NCBI GenBank assembly: GCA_932294295.1
Contig: OW028573.1
Span: forward strand, 18,124,155 to 18,188,154
Reading direction: 5' to 3'
Length of the DNA stretch: 64,000 bases
Origin: Alitta virens
Lineage: Eukaryota; Annelida; Polychaeta; Phyllodocida; Nereididae
Program-made: the position numbers and the translations under genes
The notes under the pieces: generated by a model
What the model was told of the DNA's origin: nothing
Database searches by the model: none
Seen by the model: only the letters and a program-made list of their open reading frames with translations
Part shown: positions 36,001-48,700 of the stretch, piece after piece
Layout of the letters: the number at the start of each line of letters is the position of its first letter
How positions within the stretch are numbered: position 1 is the first letter of the stretch

Positions 36001-39000
36001 TCACTTTTACATGAGAGTTTGAGAAAAGTGCCTTGTTGAAGAGACTATATTGTGTACAATCAATTCAATGCCTTTTTTTTTTTTTCAATCTAAACAGCAT
36101 CTCTAGTTTTGTTTATACAGGGTGGTAAAAATGAATATGGACTGTTTCAGCTTTGTATAATAAGAGTCGCTCAAAAAGGAAGTCACAGGAACCCATCGAA
36201 GCACATCCACCTAAAGAGACTGAGGCGTCTTCATTCAAGAGATACAGAGGTATATGTGTTAACATACACATTATAAATTAGGAAGAAGTAAATGACAGAT
36301 GTAGCTTCTAAACTGTATACTGAAAGCAGCAGTGCTGCCTAGTGGCCAATAAACAGTTCAATTCATTTTTTGGTGAAGATACTATAGAGGCTTTATGTGG
36401 AAATTTCTCGTAATAAAATGTATGACCTTGTGTTTTAAGTGATTTAATTGTAGATTTAGAAACATAAGACATTAGTTGTATTTTCCACAATGTATCTGCT
36501 ATTTAATGTTGATTTGGTAAACGTGTTGATTTTAAAGAGAAGAGGTCAGTGTCTGCCACAAGTCTTGTTGAGTGGGACGAAGACAGCGAAGATGAAGATA
36601 GTGAAGAGGAAGAGGAAGAAGATAGTGAAGAAGATGGAAACCGACCGGTCTTCACTGTCTCCATTCCTCACAGAAGAAGGAAGAAGAGAAAACACCCGTC
36701 ATACATGGACAACATTGAGATGGTAACTACCACATATCAGAAGGGTGGGGGCCTAGCTTAGTGGTAGCCTGCAATTCCCAACCCCATCATTTCATTGCCA
36801 TGGTCCCTGCCTGTCATCAAGTGCAGAAATACTTCATCAAATCCACCACCCCATATCAGATTTTAATCCAACAAATGACCTGTGTGAAACCTGTTAGTTT
36901 ACCTGATAATGGCCAAGGCTGACTAATATTTGCTTTAATTGCAGATTGATGAAATAATGAAAGACTTCAGGTTGATAGACGTGACTTATGTGAAAATAAT
37001 GAATTTACTGGATGATGAAATGTCTCGAGGGTTGAACAAACAGTTGCATCACAAATCAACAGTGAGAATGTTCCCCACTTATGTTAGAGCAACTCCAGAT
37101 GGATCTGGTAGGCAGAATGGCGCAAGATATGGTCCTAAGAAATTTTAAAATCTGAATCCTAGTTGCAAATAAAGAATACTTTTGGCTTTTTCCATTGTAG
37201 AATCTGGACGTTTCCTTGCCCTTGACCTTGGAGGTACCAATTTCAGGGTATTACTAGTTGACCTCAAAGGGAAAGAACAGCCAGAAACTGTTAGCAAACT
37301 TTTCCTCATCCCGAACATCATTATGCTTGGTCATGGCAATATGGTAAGATAAATTTGTTAATTTGTATCTTTTACCTGATGAGTACGAAATAAAAAAATA
37401 AAAAAAAATATATATATATAATCTTTGTTCATACACCATTGGTACAAAGTTTGAGTCATATAATTATATCACATTTAAAAATTTACAATCGAATAAATTA
37501 ATTGAATCATTGTAAGCAAAGATTATTTAAAAGTTAAATAGTCTCATGTCTAGTAAGAATTGAATCAAACAGTCCATCCCTCAAATTTGCCAATTCTGAT
37601 ATAGTATGGGAAGTCCTGCAATCGTCCAACATTTTACACTGCTGCCCACACTCCTTCATGATTTGTCGTACACAGAAATATAATAACAATTGATTTTATA
37701 TGGGGTATTCTTCATATCGTTCCTGAACAGAGACAAAAATATTCCAATTCTAGCTATTGGTTTGGCAAAGTCTGTCAGCTGATGTTGTTTTGTAAAGAAT
37801 CTGAAAATATAAGCAATTTTGAAATGAAAGTGACTAATGCAGGGATTCATCTATTGTTGCAAACCATCACAAGTGTTTGCCAGCTCGATGCCGGCCCAGA
37901 TGAGACACTTTGCCAGCGTCAGTACCAAACATCCAAAGTTAATTATGGAACAGCGTATACCACTGACTCATTTTAGTACAGTTTATTGACTAAGTAACTT
38001 TGACAGCATGAGGGTAACTTTTTTTTCCAGTTGTTTGACCACATTGCCAAGTGCATAGCTGAGTTCTTAGAACAGGAAGGTTTGAAGGGAGTTCGTTTGC
38101 CAATGGGTTTTACCTTTTCTTTCCCTTGCTACCAAGATGGTTTGGCTTCAGCAAGGCTTGTGCGTTGGACGAAGGGCTTCAAATGCTCAGATGTTGAAGG
38201 GAATGATGTAGTGCAATTGCTGCATAATGCAATAAAAAGACGCAAGGTGAGTATTGGGGCCTTCGAGCTGTGCTATTCCTTATCTGTGCTTATCTTATCA
38301 CTTGCAAACTAACAATACATTAGGTTTAAGGTATTCCAAAATAGCAACACTCGAATTTAAAGAGAGTCAGTTTACCTGATTTAAATAAATTACCTGGAAA
38401 GTATTTGACGATGTAAATATATATACCTAGATGTCTATATATAGGCATTTGATAACTATGATTTTAGAATGTGGTGTTATCTCAAGTACATCCTTAGGCC
38501 TGTACTTATCACTATAGTGGCTCTAGAGACTCACTGACATCAGGTTTCTTATTTTAACAAGTATGTATACATATGTATATATATAAATATATATATTAGT
38601 AAAAACATGTATACATAACAGTCATAACTCCAAGTCTACGAGCGCTGCTCTTTTCCCAAACGTCAGCCACCTTTAAGAAGATATCAGTAGAAATAATGGT
38701 GCAAAATAGATGGCACCCGCACAGCTTGTAGCTACGCGAGGATGGCGCCTTGGTTTAGTGTTACCAAATAATCCATTTGCTCTGTATTGGAAAACAACCT
38801 TGATATAGTTTGTTTTTTTTTTTAAACTCAAATCGTACGGATACACTGTCTTTTAATCTGTAGCTATAACTTTTTTAAAGCTGACTTTAGCTGTAGTAGA
38901 TTCTACCATCAAGTCATGGTACTATCTGGACCTATCAACCCCGTCCAGATATCTTAAGCAATTTCCTTACCCTTTACCAAAAAGCCTTCTGATAAAACTG

Positions 39001-42000
39001 CAGGTGTGGTCGACATACATTTGATTTTTATTTGCGAAGTCATTATGTACATTTATAGTTCTTAATTCCAAACTAGGATAGCTGCATCGGCGATTTGTAC
39101 TAACCGTAGCTAAATCAAACAAGTTGCTATTCAATAACGACACAAAAGAGCAACTTGAACTGACTTCATAAACATTACGTAAGAGACTGCAGTGTAGGTG
39201 AGAACCGCAGGTGATAAGACTGTTTACCTTTCATGTTTGAAAAAGATTGAGTAGCTGTTCATCAATTCAGATAAGCTTCTATCAGATCATCAGCAAACGC
39301 TACTTGCAGTACTACAGGCCAGTACAGGGCAACCCTGATCATTATCAGTGATTTGTGACAAACAATTAAACAATGATAACAAACAGAGAGGAGATTGTTC
39401 ATGCGCCTGCCATACTTTTGTCATGCGTGTGGTTGCTGATGAGAGGATGACATCTCATATCTGGACTTCACGACGTTTAATATTTATGCGACAAAAAACA
39501 TATTGTATATAGTGCATACTTCTATTTTAGTAACCATATCCAAGGCCAATACCCTGGATACTGTAAAAGAGTCAAAATAGATATGAGTGTCCCATATACC
39601 TACAATAGCTCGCAAATACTAATTTTGGTGACTTTTCATGAAATAAGTCTAATGAATATCTATGAATTATAGCTGACAAAGATGTTGGAAATTGTTGGTT
39701 GACCTTTTTGTGTGGTCAAACTAATTTTATATAAAAAAAAACTATGTTTAAAACTGGACCAATTAATTTTATTTGCTGTCCATATTCATGTAGTCACAAA
39801 CCGTATAGTGTAATTTGAATTTCTAATCTCGCGAACCAGGTCTTGCAACTTTCAAAATAAACCTGTATCGGAGACGAAATGAGATAACAAGACTAAGTCT
39901 TGGATTGGATATCTATATGGACTATATTCCTTCATGTCATACTTATTTCTAAATGCAATATGTAGAACGCTGGCTTGTGCCTACATACATATGTAGGAGA
40001 TAGGCATATCTCGCGTGAAATTTACGATGAAGTTGCCCTACTGGCTTCTTCGTCCCAGTCAATGAGATGACCTAGTGATTTAAAAATTGTAATTAGACTT
40101 CTTTAGTCCTAAAAAAGTTAGTGTGTGCTTGAAATAGATAATTTAGTGCTTTATCTGAAGTAACTGATAAGGTTATGGAATTACGAATGATATGCAGCTA
40201 ATTGAGTGGAATGACCCACTTTTAAAGGATCACTTGCAAGTGCACGTCAGCAAAACTTCTGTATTTGATGAGCTGTCTAGATTGATATCTGAATGCAAAT
40301 TCTATGCGAGTATAAAATGTATGATGTATCTTATTGTTCTTTTTACAGGACGTAAATGTTGAATGCATTGCCATTATAAACGACCCAGTTGGGGCTTTGA
40401 TTGCTGCTGCTCATTCTGATCCAAATTGCCATGTTGGAGTTATCCTGGGTAAGTAAGGGCTAATGCTTTCTCCAAAAGAAAAAAAAATTATGGTGCAAAA
40501 GATCTCGCGTGACATGCAGCCAGTCCAATCATACACATGTGCACTTCCCTTTCACTTTAAAGTGTGAATTCCACTGGTCTTAGTAGTGAGGTAGTCTGAA
40601 TTGTGAGATACCACATGATATACAGTTAGTTTCATAAAATATGGTCGACTCTAGACAGCTGTAGCCACCCATTCTGCTTCTGTCTACTTCTAGCTAATAT
40701 TCGGCTTACACCTACCACCACTGAAAAAGATAAACCTTGGTAAATGTAAGAAATTTATCTAAATTATCAATAATGTAATTTTAGATCTGGCTTTGAGAAG
40801 CCGGCTATAGCCAGATAGTTCCCCGTAGTGCCAGGTAGTATCGTATAGCAGAAGTTGTCTATATCTTTTTCTAGATTCAATTTGACGGGCCGTTTTTAAT
40901 TAAACTAACTGTATTATTAGGATACTAAATAGCAAGTTGATCCGATATTATATAAAACATATTTAGTGTTATTCTTTTGTGTTTATTATGCAGGAACTGG
41001 GACGAATTGTTGTTACATGGAAAAACTAAGCAAAGTTGAACTGTGGGATGAGGACCATAATGATCCGCAACAGGTAATTTCAAAGATAAAAGCAATACAA
41101 ATGCACTGATGGATTGTCCCTTGAGATACTGTTCATTTGAAGTTATCTGTACTCCTGTAACAATTGCATAAAAAGCATCTGGTGATTCTCACGCAGGTGA
41201 TCGTGAATACCGAATGGGGAGCATTTGGAGATAATGGTGTCCTAGACTTCCTCAGAAATGCATTTGATCGAGATCTGGATAAAAACTCACTGAACCCTGG
41301 CCACCAGTTGTGAGTATTCACAGGCAAACGAGCATTTCACGTGAATGTCACTCTCTTATTGTAAAATTATGCGATGATAAGGTTACATAAAGTTTTAAAC
41401 GACCCCATGAGCTACTTGGATGATCTATGGGTATCACGTCAGCCAATGCAATTAAAGTGAGGAATGGCATGCCATCAAACGAACATCGCCAAAATAATTG
41501 TAGTTCTTGTAAAGTTTTGCGGGGCACAAATCTCTTAGATTACCCTTTATAAGGAGAAACATCTGTCTTCTATGTATACTTTCCTCTGATAAAATGAATG
41601 ACTGATGTTGTTTTTTTTTTTTTTTTTACATATTTCTCTTTTAGATTTGAGAAAATGATCAGTGGTATGTACATGGGGGAAATAGTGCGCCTTGTCTTAT
41701 GCCAGTTGACTGCGGAGGGACTACTTTTTAGTGGGGAGGGATCCGAAGAAATTTTCACTCCAGGCAGACTTCTCACCAAGTATATCTCTGAGATAGAAAG
41801 GTAAATTTTGTTGTTTAACATCGCTCAGGCATAACAGTCGAAATGTAACTATAACCTGATTTAGAGAACGACCCGTAACTAAGCCATAGGGCATATGGTA
41901 CCTAAATGCAACACAAAGCACTGCATAGTGTCTTAATAATTCAAAGATTTCTGGAACAGACCAGCTGATGTATAATTAACTCCAACCTCAACTTAACTAA

Positions 42001-44071
42001 GTGGTTCTTATTCAGATGATGTTCCGTTTAGACTATTTTATTCACCACCACTGCGCAGTTATAGGCCTATATCATGTCATCCATGTCACTTGTTGTAGTC
42101 AATAACTGACCAGATTTTTCATTTTACGTATTATTGACCCCCATAACGGGGCATTATAAGCTATTATAACATACGTAGTTTGACCCGCTATTTCATAACA
42201 ACGTAGCTCTTAGTAAGTCATGTTTTGGACATCAGTGTGCTCAGTCACAGCCTTGTATCCTATGTATCATGTTTCAGTGATGACCCAGAGGGCAGCTTCA
42301 GCAACACTAAACTGGTCCTGCAGGAGATGGACATCCCTCACTTTACCCTGGATGACTGCAGACACGTGCAGCATGTGTGTTGGCAGGTCTCCCAGAGAGC
42401 TGCTTTCTTAGCTGCTACAGGTAAACGATACTATTGACATTTAATTTTAATATAAAGTTTGACTTTCACTCCCAATACACGATAGCCTCGTGGTCCACAC
42501 TTTGGCATCACGATTTTTTAAACCTTAGGTTAAATAAATGGCCCGACAAAATATTTGCTGAAATGTCAACTGAGATTTATAACTACACCTGTATTATGTT
42601 TTATAACAAAACTACAGAGTCTAATGTTAACAAGCAGTTGTGGTAATTAAGTATATAAGTACAGTATTGACTTTTAGGAAAGTCTGGGTTGCATAGGCGG
42701 ATTTTCAGTCCCTTTTAGAAATTTATCGTTAGCAAGGGTAGGGACTATATAACGTTCTAATAGAGATGCCAATGAAACACAGCTCTTACAGAAGCTCTAT
42801 ATACTGCATTAATGAATCTTGTTTGCAGTTTCAATACATGGTTCATCATTTTATTATTGATACTTAATGGTATTAACCTTATCAACCAACCGGAAGTTGT
42901 TCAGGTACTTCCTGTTGGAGTATTCATCAATTATTGACACTAAACGTTCCGTTTGTTCGTAAATGATACCATACAAACCTGAAACAATGTTGATGTAGCA
43001 CCCAACGAAAATCCTTTTTAAAACATAAGAAAAAGACAAAAGAAGACATAAACTGTACCAGATAATGTCTCCCGCTCCCTCTCTTTCGTCCACCATTATA
43101 CTTCTTGAATATTACAAGACGTAGTCTCTGATATCTTTGCACTCAAATTAATCATCATTCGACTCTCAAAACTTGTGTTTTGAAACTGTCTGAAGTAGGC
43201 AATAAACATCATCCTATCTAAGAGACTAAGACAGATGGAATGTGTCGGAATATGATTAATGCTGGCTTTCTAGACAGTAGAGAAATGTAAAGCGAAAGGT
43301 CTCTGTGGTCATATTTGTCATTGCATGCTACAGAAATAACACCACATAACTGTTCAATATTCCATGCTAATTCTGCAGCTGTGGCGACTGTTATCAACCG
43401 ACTGGACATGCCAGAAGTGACTGTAGCAATTGATGGCTCCCTCTACCGTTTTCATCCTCACTTCCATGACCTCATGAACAAGAAAATCTCACAGCTAATC
43501 AAGCCTTCAGTTAAGGTAAAAATTGCAATTACTAATGGCCAAGTACTGTCATGTTCTACTGAAATTGTAGTAAGGTTGTCGTTTATGTGACCAACTGCCA
43601 AAGGCAGATGTAATGATGAAATAGAAATCAATTATTTAAGACATCGTTTTTTTCACGGATGAGATAATTCACCTGTTTAAAATACAAGGCACCGTCTATG
43701 TCATTTGATACAAACAGCTTTCAGTTGAGATTAATGTCATAAAGAGCTGAGAATTGAACCCAGGATCATCAGAGGAGCTCGGCAATGCCTTAACCACAAT
43801 ACAAATATAATTACAGTTAATGGTTTTTGTTTTAGTGCCTACTTTCCCTGTCAAATTTGCCTTTATCATATTACAGTTCAAGCTAAGCCTTGCCCATGAT
43901 GGCAGTGGTAAAGGAGCAGCCCTGGTTGCAGCTGTCTCCCAAAGGATGTTACAGGAGAAGAACATGAATGAAGAAAATAACAACATGATAGTTGACACAA
44001 CTCCTAATAAAACTGCTGCCCTTCAGAAAATCAATACCAGTAATCTTCTTATTGAAGAAATGGCCCAATGA
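33056..44071 (+). CDS. Hexokinase, single-domain, with N-terminal extension
   Basis: Phosphorylates glucose with ATP, the first step of glycolysis. Exons: 33056-33182, 36151-36249, 36550-36722, 36945-37107, 37201-37343, 38031-38246, 40349-40448, 40994-41073, 41197-41309, 41645-41800, 42278-42420, 43379-43515, 43877-44071; 1845 nt, 614 aa, phases consistent. The kinase starts near residue 134. Motifs: phosphate 1 [13 protein letters not shown], sugar-binding GFTFSFPC (about 261) and WTKGFKC, NDPVG (318-322), [14 protein letters not shown] (about 371), LNPGHQLFEKM, adenosine motif [10 protein letters not shown] (about 523) and [13 protein letters not shown] (about 558). The first 133 residues are unusual: Lys/Arg-rich start, an acidic run ([17 protein letters not shown]) and basic HRRRKKRKH, which looks like a nuclear localisation signal. 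The usual NDTVG is NDPVG. Start chosen at an ATG with good context (ACCATG) after an in-frame stop; the first two exons are less certain than the rest. Confidence 0.9.
33183..36150 (+). other. Hexokinase intron 1, no gene seen
   Basis: About 3 kb. A (TAG)5 microsatellite is at about 35445-35460. The segment at about 34780-34860 is slightly richer in motifs (CAAGATGGCCGTCAG), without clear meaning. No coding similarity was recognised. Confidence 0.5.
36746..36840 (+). mobile_element. tRNA-like SINE head in hexokinase intron
   Basis: GGGGGCCTAGCTTAGTGGTA resembles a tRNA 5' half with an A box (TAGCTTAGTGG). The B-box part is degenerate (CAATTCCC). It lies between hexokinase exons 3 and 4. Confidence 0.35.
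38247..40348 (+). other. Hexokinase intron 6, no gene seen
   Basis: About 2.1 kb, AT-rich, with an AT dinucleotide run at about 38570-38600. No exon-like, RNA-like or transposon coding sequence was recognised. Confidence 0.5.
43736..43802 (-). mobile_element. tRNA-derived SINE fragment
   Basis: Reverse-complement reading gives GTGGTTAAGGCATTG (A-box-like) and, about 33 nt later, CTGGGTTCAATTC (B-box-like), the spacing expected of a tRNA head. It is in the last hexokinase intron. Too degenerate to be a functional tRNA gene. Confidence 0.45.
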
Positions 44072-44351
44072 TGTTAAGTAATTGGGTCTCTTCCCATTCT
44101 GTATATAGCCTTGTATATTATGTACATATATGAATCTACCTACTGTATTACGATTTAGTTATGTATATTAACACTTTACTTCCTGGCCCAAATGGTAGCT
44201 GATCAATGCATATTATTGTTTATCTTGTGTTATAGTTTTACCAATCCTGCATTTATAAATAGTATGGATACAACATATGTACCTCTGCAATTTTATTACT
44301 GAAAGAATGCGTGCATTATGTGTACAACGTACAATACATTTTTGTTCATGG

Positions 44352-44394
44352 AATAAATAGAAACAAAACGAGTTGAATACTGTTCAGTTTTATT
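44352..44394. terminator. Facing poly(A) signals of hexokinase and the p140Cap homologue
   Basis: AATAAA on + at 44352-44357 follows the hexokinase stop by 281 bp. AATAAA on - at 44394-44389 lies 1.35 kb after the p140Cap-homologue stop. With usual cleavage 10-30 nt downstream, the two mRNAs would end within or past each other. No alternative closer signal for the minus-strand gene was noticed. Confidence 0.5.
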
Positions 44395-45746
44395 ATCAAA
44401 CTGACACTGTACACATGTTTGATACAAAATCCATTTGTATTGTCCTTAATTAATCTCAATTGTAGCAATTCCATGTAAATTATGAAATTCCCCATTAACG
44501 AAACCCATGTAGTCTGAGAGACTGACTTCAACCTCCTTATGAAACGAGCCCATTTAAGTTCATATAGCTTTCTTTTACAAATCCCAAAAACATAGTCACT
44601 TATTTCACAAGACTTCAGTGCACTGTAATTCTTTACACAATTCGTAGAGCTGTCTTCTTCTACAGACATCTTGTTTAAATTGCCACAGGAGACTTGAATG
44701 CTAATATGAATTCTACCACTCAACACTGCTGGGGTTAATACAAACACGAAGTCTTCTAAACAGCAGTTTTAAGTCTCCTACTTTGTGATTATAGTTCTAG
44801 TTAATCATTAAATGAACTTATTGGATGTTTTACAGATGTTCATGAAGACTTATTCAGTTAATTCAGACATTGCCGACAGGCCTAGTTAGTAATGCACAGA
44901 TAGTCCACTTCAACCTTGTTACAAGGTAATTATTATACAACTGTTGCTTATGTACATTCGTATATAGTAGTAACACAACAAAGCAGACCTTTAAAAGAGA
45001 ACTTCGAATTATGTGCAAAGCAGTGCATACAGAAAATAACGAAAAACTTTTTTTACATGAACATAAAAACGTCAAAATGTTTAACCAAATCAAGTCATGA
45101 ACAGCCATTCATACGAAGCATTCAGTCTCATTCATGCTGTCATGGTCTGAAGATGTCAGGAAAGGAATCTTGGTTAAAATCAAGAAATTTAGGGAAAGCT
45201 TTTTGATCATTGCAATTACACGCTGTGGTCAGTCTGTGTTATGAAAGGTGGGAAAGAACAGGGATTAAAGCTAGCGGGTTAGTGGATGAGAGTGCTCCAA
45301 CACCAAAGTGAGTTCTGTTTTAAGAAAAAAATGGTTAAGCAAGCTTGTGTATTCCAACCCAAGAAAGAAATAATTTAAGGAGATCCATTGGCTACTATAC
45401 ATACTCTTCAGACCATAAACTTTTCCCACCTTCTAACCTGAAATCAAATAGGAAGCAAACATTGAAACAACCAACATTTAAACAGCACAACAAAATTGCA
45501 AAGAAAATGTTTTATAAATGTACTCCATTACAACAACTACTTTACCCTCAGAAAAGGGGTGAGACCTGCATGCTTGGACGAATGGTAAAATTAACTATAT
45601 ACAACTGCCTGAGTACAAGATATAGTACCTACTATAAGAAAGTAATCTGATAATGGCATTACGTGGACTGCATGACATTACCTAAAGAAATAAAACATCA
45701 GTCCTGGGTAATGAACCTATGTATTATTAAATGTTTGGATTGAAAA

Positions 45747-48700
45747 TTAATAAATCTCAGTTTCTTCGTAGTTTTTATTCTTTGGGAGAGTTCTAGTGTG
45801 ATGAATGCTTTTGGAAGGGTGAGGCAGGGTCTTGCTGCGGTGGGCCAAGTTAGGACCAGAGCTGTTGAAGCGGGTTACAATACTTTGCACTGAGTCAGTC
45901 TTTACCTCGCCGTTAGAAAGTGGTCTCTCTGTAGAGCCGTCCTTGGGTGAAGGCGGTTCGTCTTCGGGTATTGTCTGTTTCTGGATATTTGAAAGTGCTG
46001 AGGTCCTGCGCACTGGTGGGGGAGGTGGAGTCTTTTTCTCCCGCAGCACCACTCCATCCTTTGACTTGGCAGACTGTGAGTCTTGGCTACAGGTACTATC
46101 ACTGTCACTAGAGGCATTGGCTGCAGCAGTATCTCTTATGACAGGGTCCCTCACAACAGCACTGGGGCTGGTCTTCTGTCCCTGCAAGTCTGGTCGATTC
46201 AGATTTGCATAGATTCCTGCTGCCAGCTCATGCTGGAACTTATTGAGAGGCCTTGGCCTCGGATTGTCAGTCTTATTATCACCACTGGTATCAATATTGA
46301 GATTCTCGATATTTTCATAAGCAGGTGGAGAGAAGGACCGGCCAGACTGAGGAGCCTCTTGAGGGGAAACGAGGCGACTGCTCCGCCGGGGTGGAGGAGG
46401 AGGGGGGATCTTCTTCTTTCCATCAGCTACATCATTTAAAGTACGAGTAGTGGGGCTGCAGTCTCTAATTTCAATAACGTTAGAGTTGAAGGTGACATGA
46501 GATCGGCCAATACTGTTGGTGTTGGAGATGGGTGTGGAAGTGAGCGGAGTGGGCAGTTTGGTGGGGGAAGATTTGTTACTGTTATTAGAGGATGAGGATG
46601 ATGATGACTCATTTGCTTTCATTGTTATTGTTGAGCTATAGGTTATTGTGGCTGAGATTGGGGACTCATATTTATCCTGGGATTGAGGGGGCTTGAAAGG
46701 AGCCCCATCTCCCTTCAGCTCCTTTCTCTCCTTCTCAGGACTGGCCAATTGGGTCAATCTTTTGGTAGTGTCTGTAGTTAGGGGCAGATTAACCTTCTGT
46801 GTTTCGTCATCCCGTGTTTGCTGCTGCTTTAATATCCCATTCACCTGTTTGTTATCACCATTCGTCTCTCGCAGTTGTCTCTGAGCCAGCTCTAGAGATT
46901 TCTCAAATCGCATCGAGTCGGCGTTACTCACAAGTTTCTTCTTTCGTTCGATAGCCTCTTCAGCAGCCTGCAGCAAAAAATAAATTATGTTAGCCCGACT
47001 AAATTTACATAAAAAGCAAGTAATTACATTTCCTAAAACTTCAAAGCCACAAAAACTATACCTGGACACTATTGAGACGTGCTTCATGGTTTGGCACCAT
47101 GGCCTGAATATTTTCAAGGACGTTTTTCCTTGTTTCGCCATGACCTTCTCCATTGAAGTTAATATTAGGAACAGCAGGAACTCTGTCTCCTTGAGCAGCA
47201 GAAAGCCTGTAAAAGTAAATAATGACATTGAAACAAAGGAATGATGTTTTCATCAATAAAATATGTCATGGTTAATACAATGTGCCACTCATAGGTTGTT
47301 GTAAGTGTACTACTACAAGGAAGTATATATCAAACGGTTACTGAACACAATAGTGCAATAGTCAATACAAATAATTTAAGGCCTAGCAATCAGTGCATTA
47401 CAGTCAGATGGAAATAATACCTTGTGGATTACACGAATAGGTGAAAAACAACCATGCAATATATGAAGGGAATGTAAGTATTTTATATAAAGGGAGTTTT
47501 ATCATATTTTTGCAAGGCAGACAGTTGTTGTTGAGGGATGTTTGACTCTTAGTTATTCGGTTGTGCAGTGTTTGTAATGTGCATGGCTCACCTTTTTAGA
47601 GTATACAATGTACCACTTAGCTTCTTGCATCTCTTTAATGCATTCTCAAGTCTCTGTGGCTCATCTTTAAGAAACCTGGGAAAGCAATACTACACATGAA
47701 TACAAAACTCTAGTGCTACCAGCATTCCACAGTCCACCATCCATACATCAAAAACAGACAGTAGTAGAGACCAAACTAAAGTATATGAAATATATTACAA
47801 GAAAATTAACAGATTAAATGAGCAAAACTAATCAATTGACACATCTGAGCTATATATGGAAACAATGCAGGACAAGATGTTGAGTACAAACACAGGTTGG
47901 TTTACTGACAGTCAAGACACACAAGGAAAAGTAACTTCTTAACAAGATCACCGAATGGAAAATACCACTTACTTTTCCTCCTGTACAACTACTTCCACTT
48001 CGCCTACCATCACATTCTTCATGGAGTCTTGCATGGATGGGAATTTGGCTAGACATCAAAGAAAATATTGTGTATGGCTGAATGCACAAAATTACTATTC
48101 TGCAATACAGATAGCAGAATGAATGTTAGGCGATTGTAACATACCTTTTAAATCTCCTAGGTTCCTGCTAATGTTGCTCAATGCTAGAGCCATTGTGTCT
48201 ACTTCTGACTTATTGACTCTACACCGTTTATGAAGTATATCATTTCGAAGGTCCTCAACCGTCTTTTCTAAGTCTCTGAAAGATGACAATGTTGGACACA
48301 TAATAACGTGTTGTTTATGTGATGATTGGCAAAGGATGGATGCATTCAAAAAGGAGCTGAATATGCATGAAATAAACTATACAATTACCGTAAATCGTTT
48401 TCAATGGTACTTGAGTCGACCTTGTAGTTGCCAACATGTTCATTGACCTTGAACCTCTGGGACCTAATGGGAAGGTCACTAGCACCAGGCACGTCATCTA
48501 TGACATCCTACGCAAGATCCATGGAAACAAAGACATGGCTTTAGAATTTTTTTTTCAAGCAAATGCAGTCAAGCAAAGCAGCAGGATAAGAGAGAACAAA
48601 ACAAATAGCTGGAAAAACACTCACTTTAATCTTGCGGAAAGTGACATTGATGGTTTCCCGCATGCTGTCCGCAAAGGTCATCTGCATCCGTCGAATGTTG

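Noticed and set aside
36490..36726. Alternative Lys/Arg-rich frame through the acidic hexokinase exon
   Set aside because: It is the shifted frame of the same exon and ends in a phase that gives a stop at the next junction; the acidic frame continues into the kinase.
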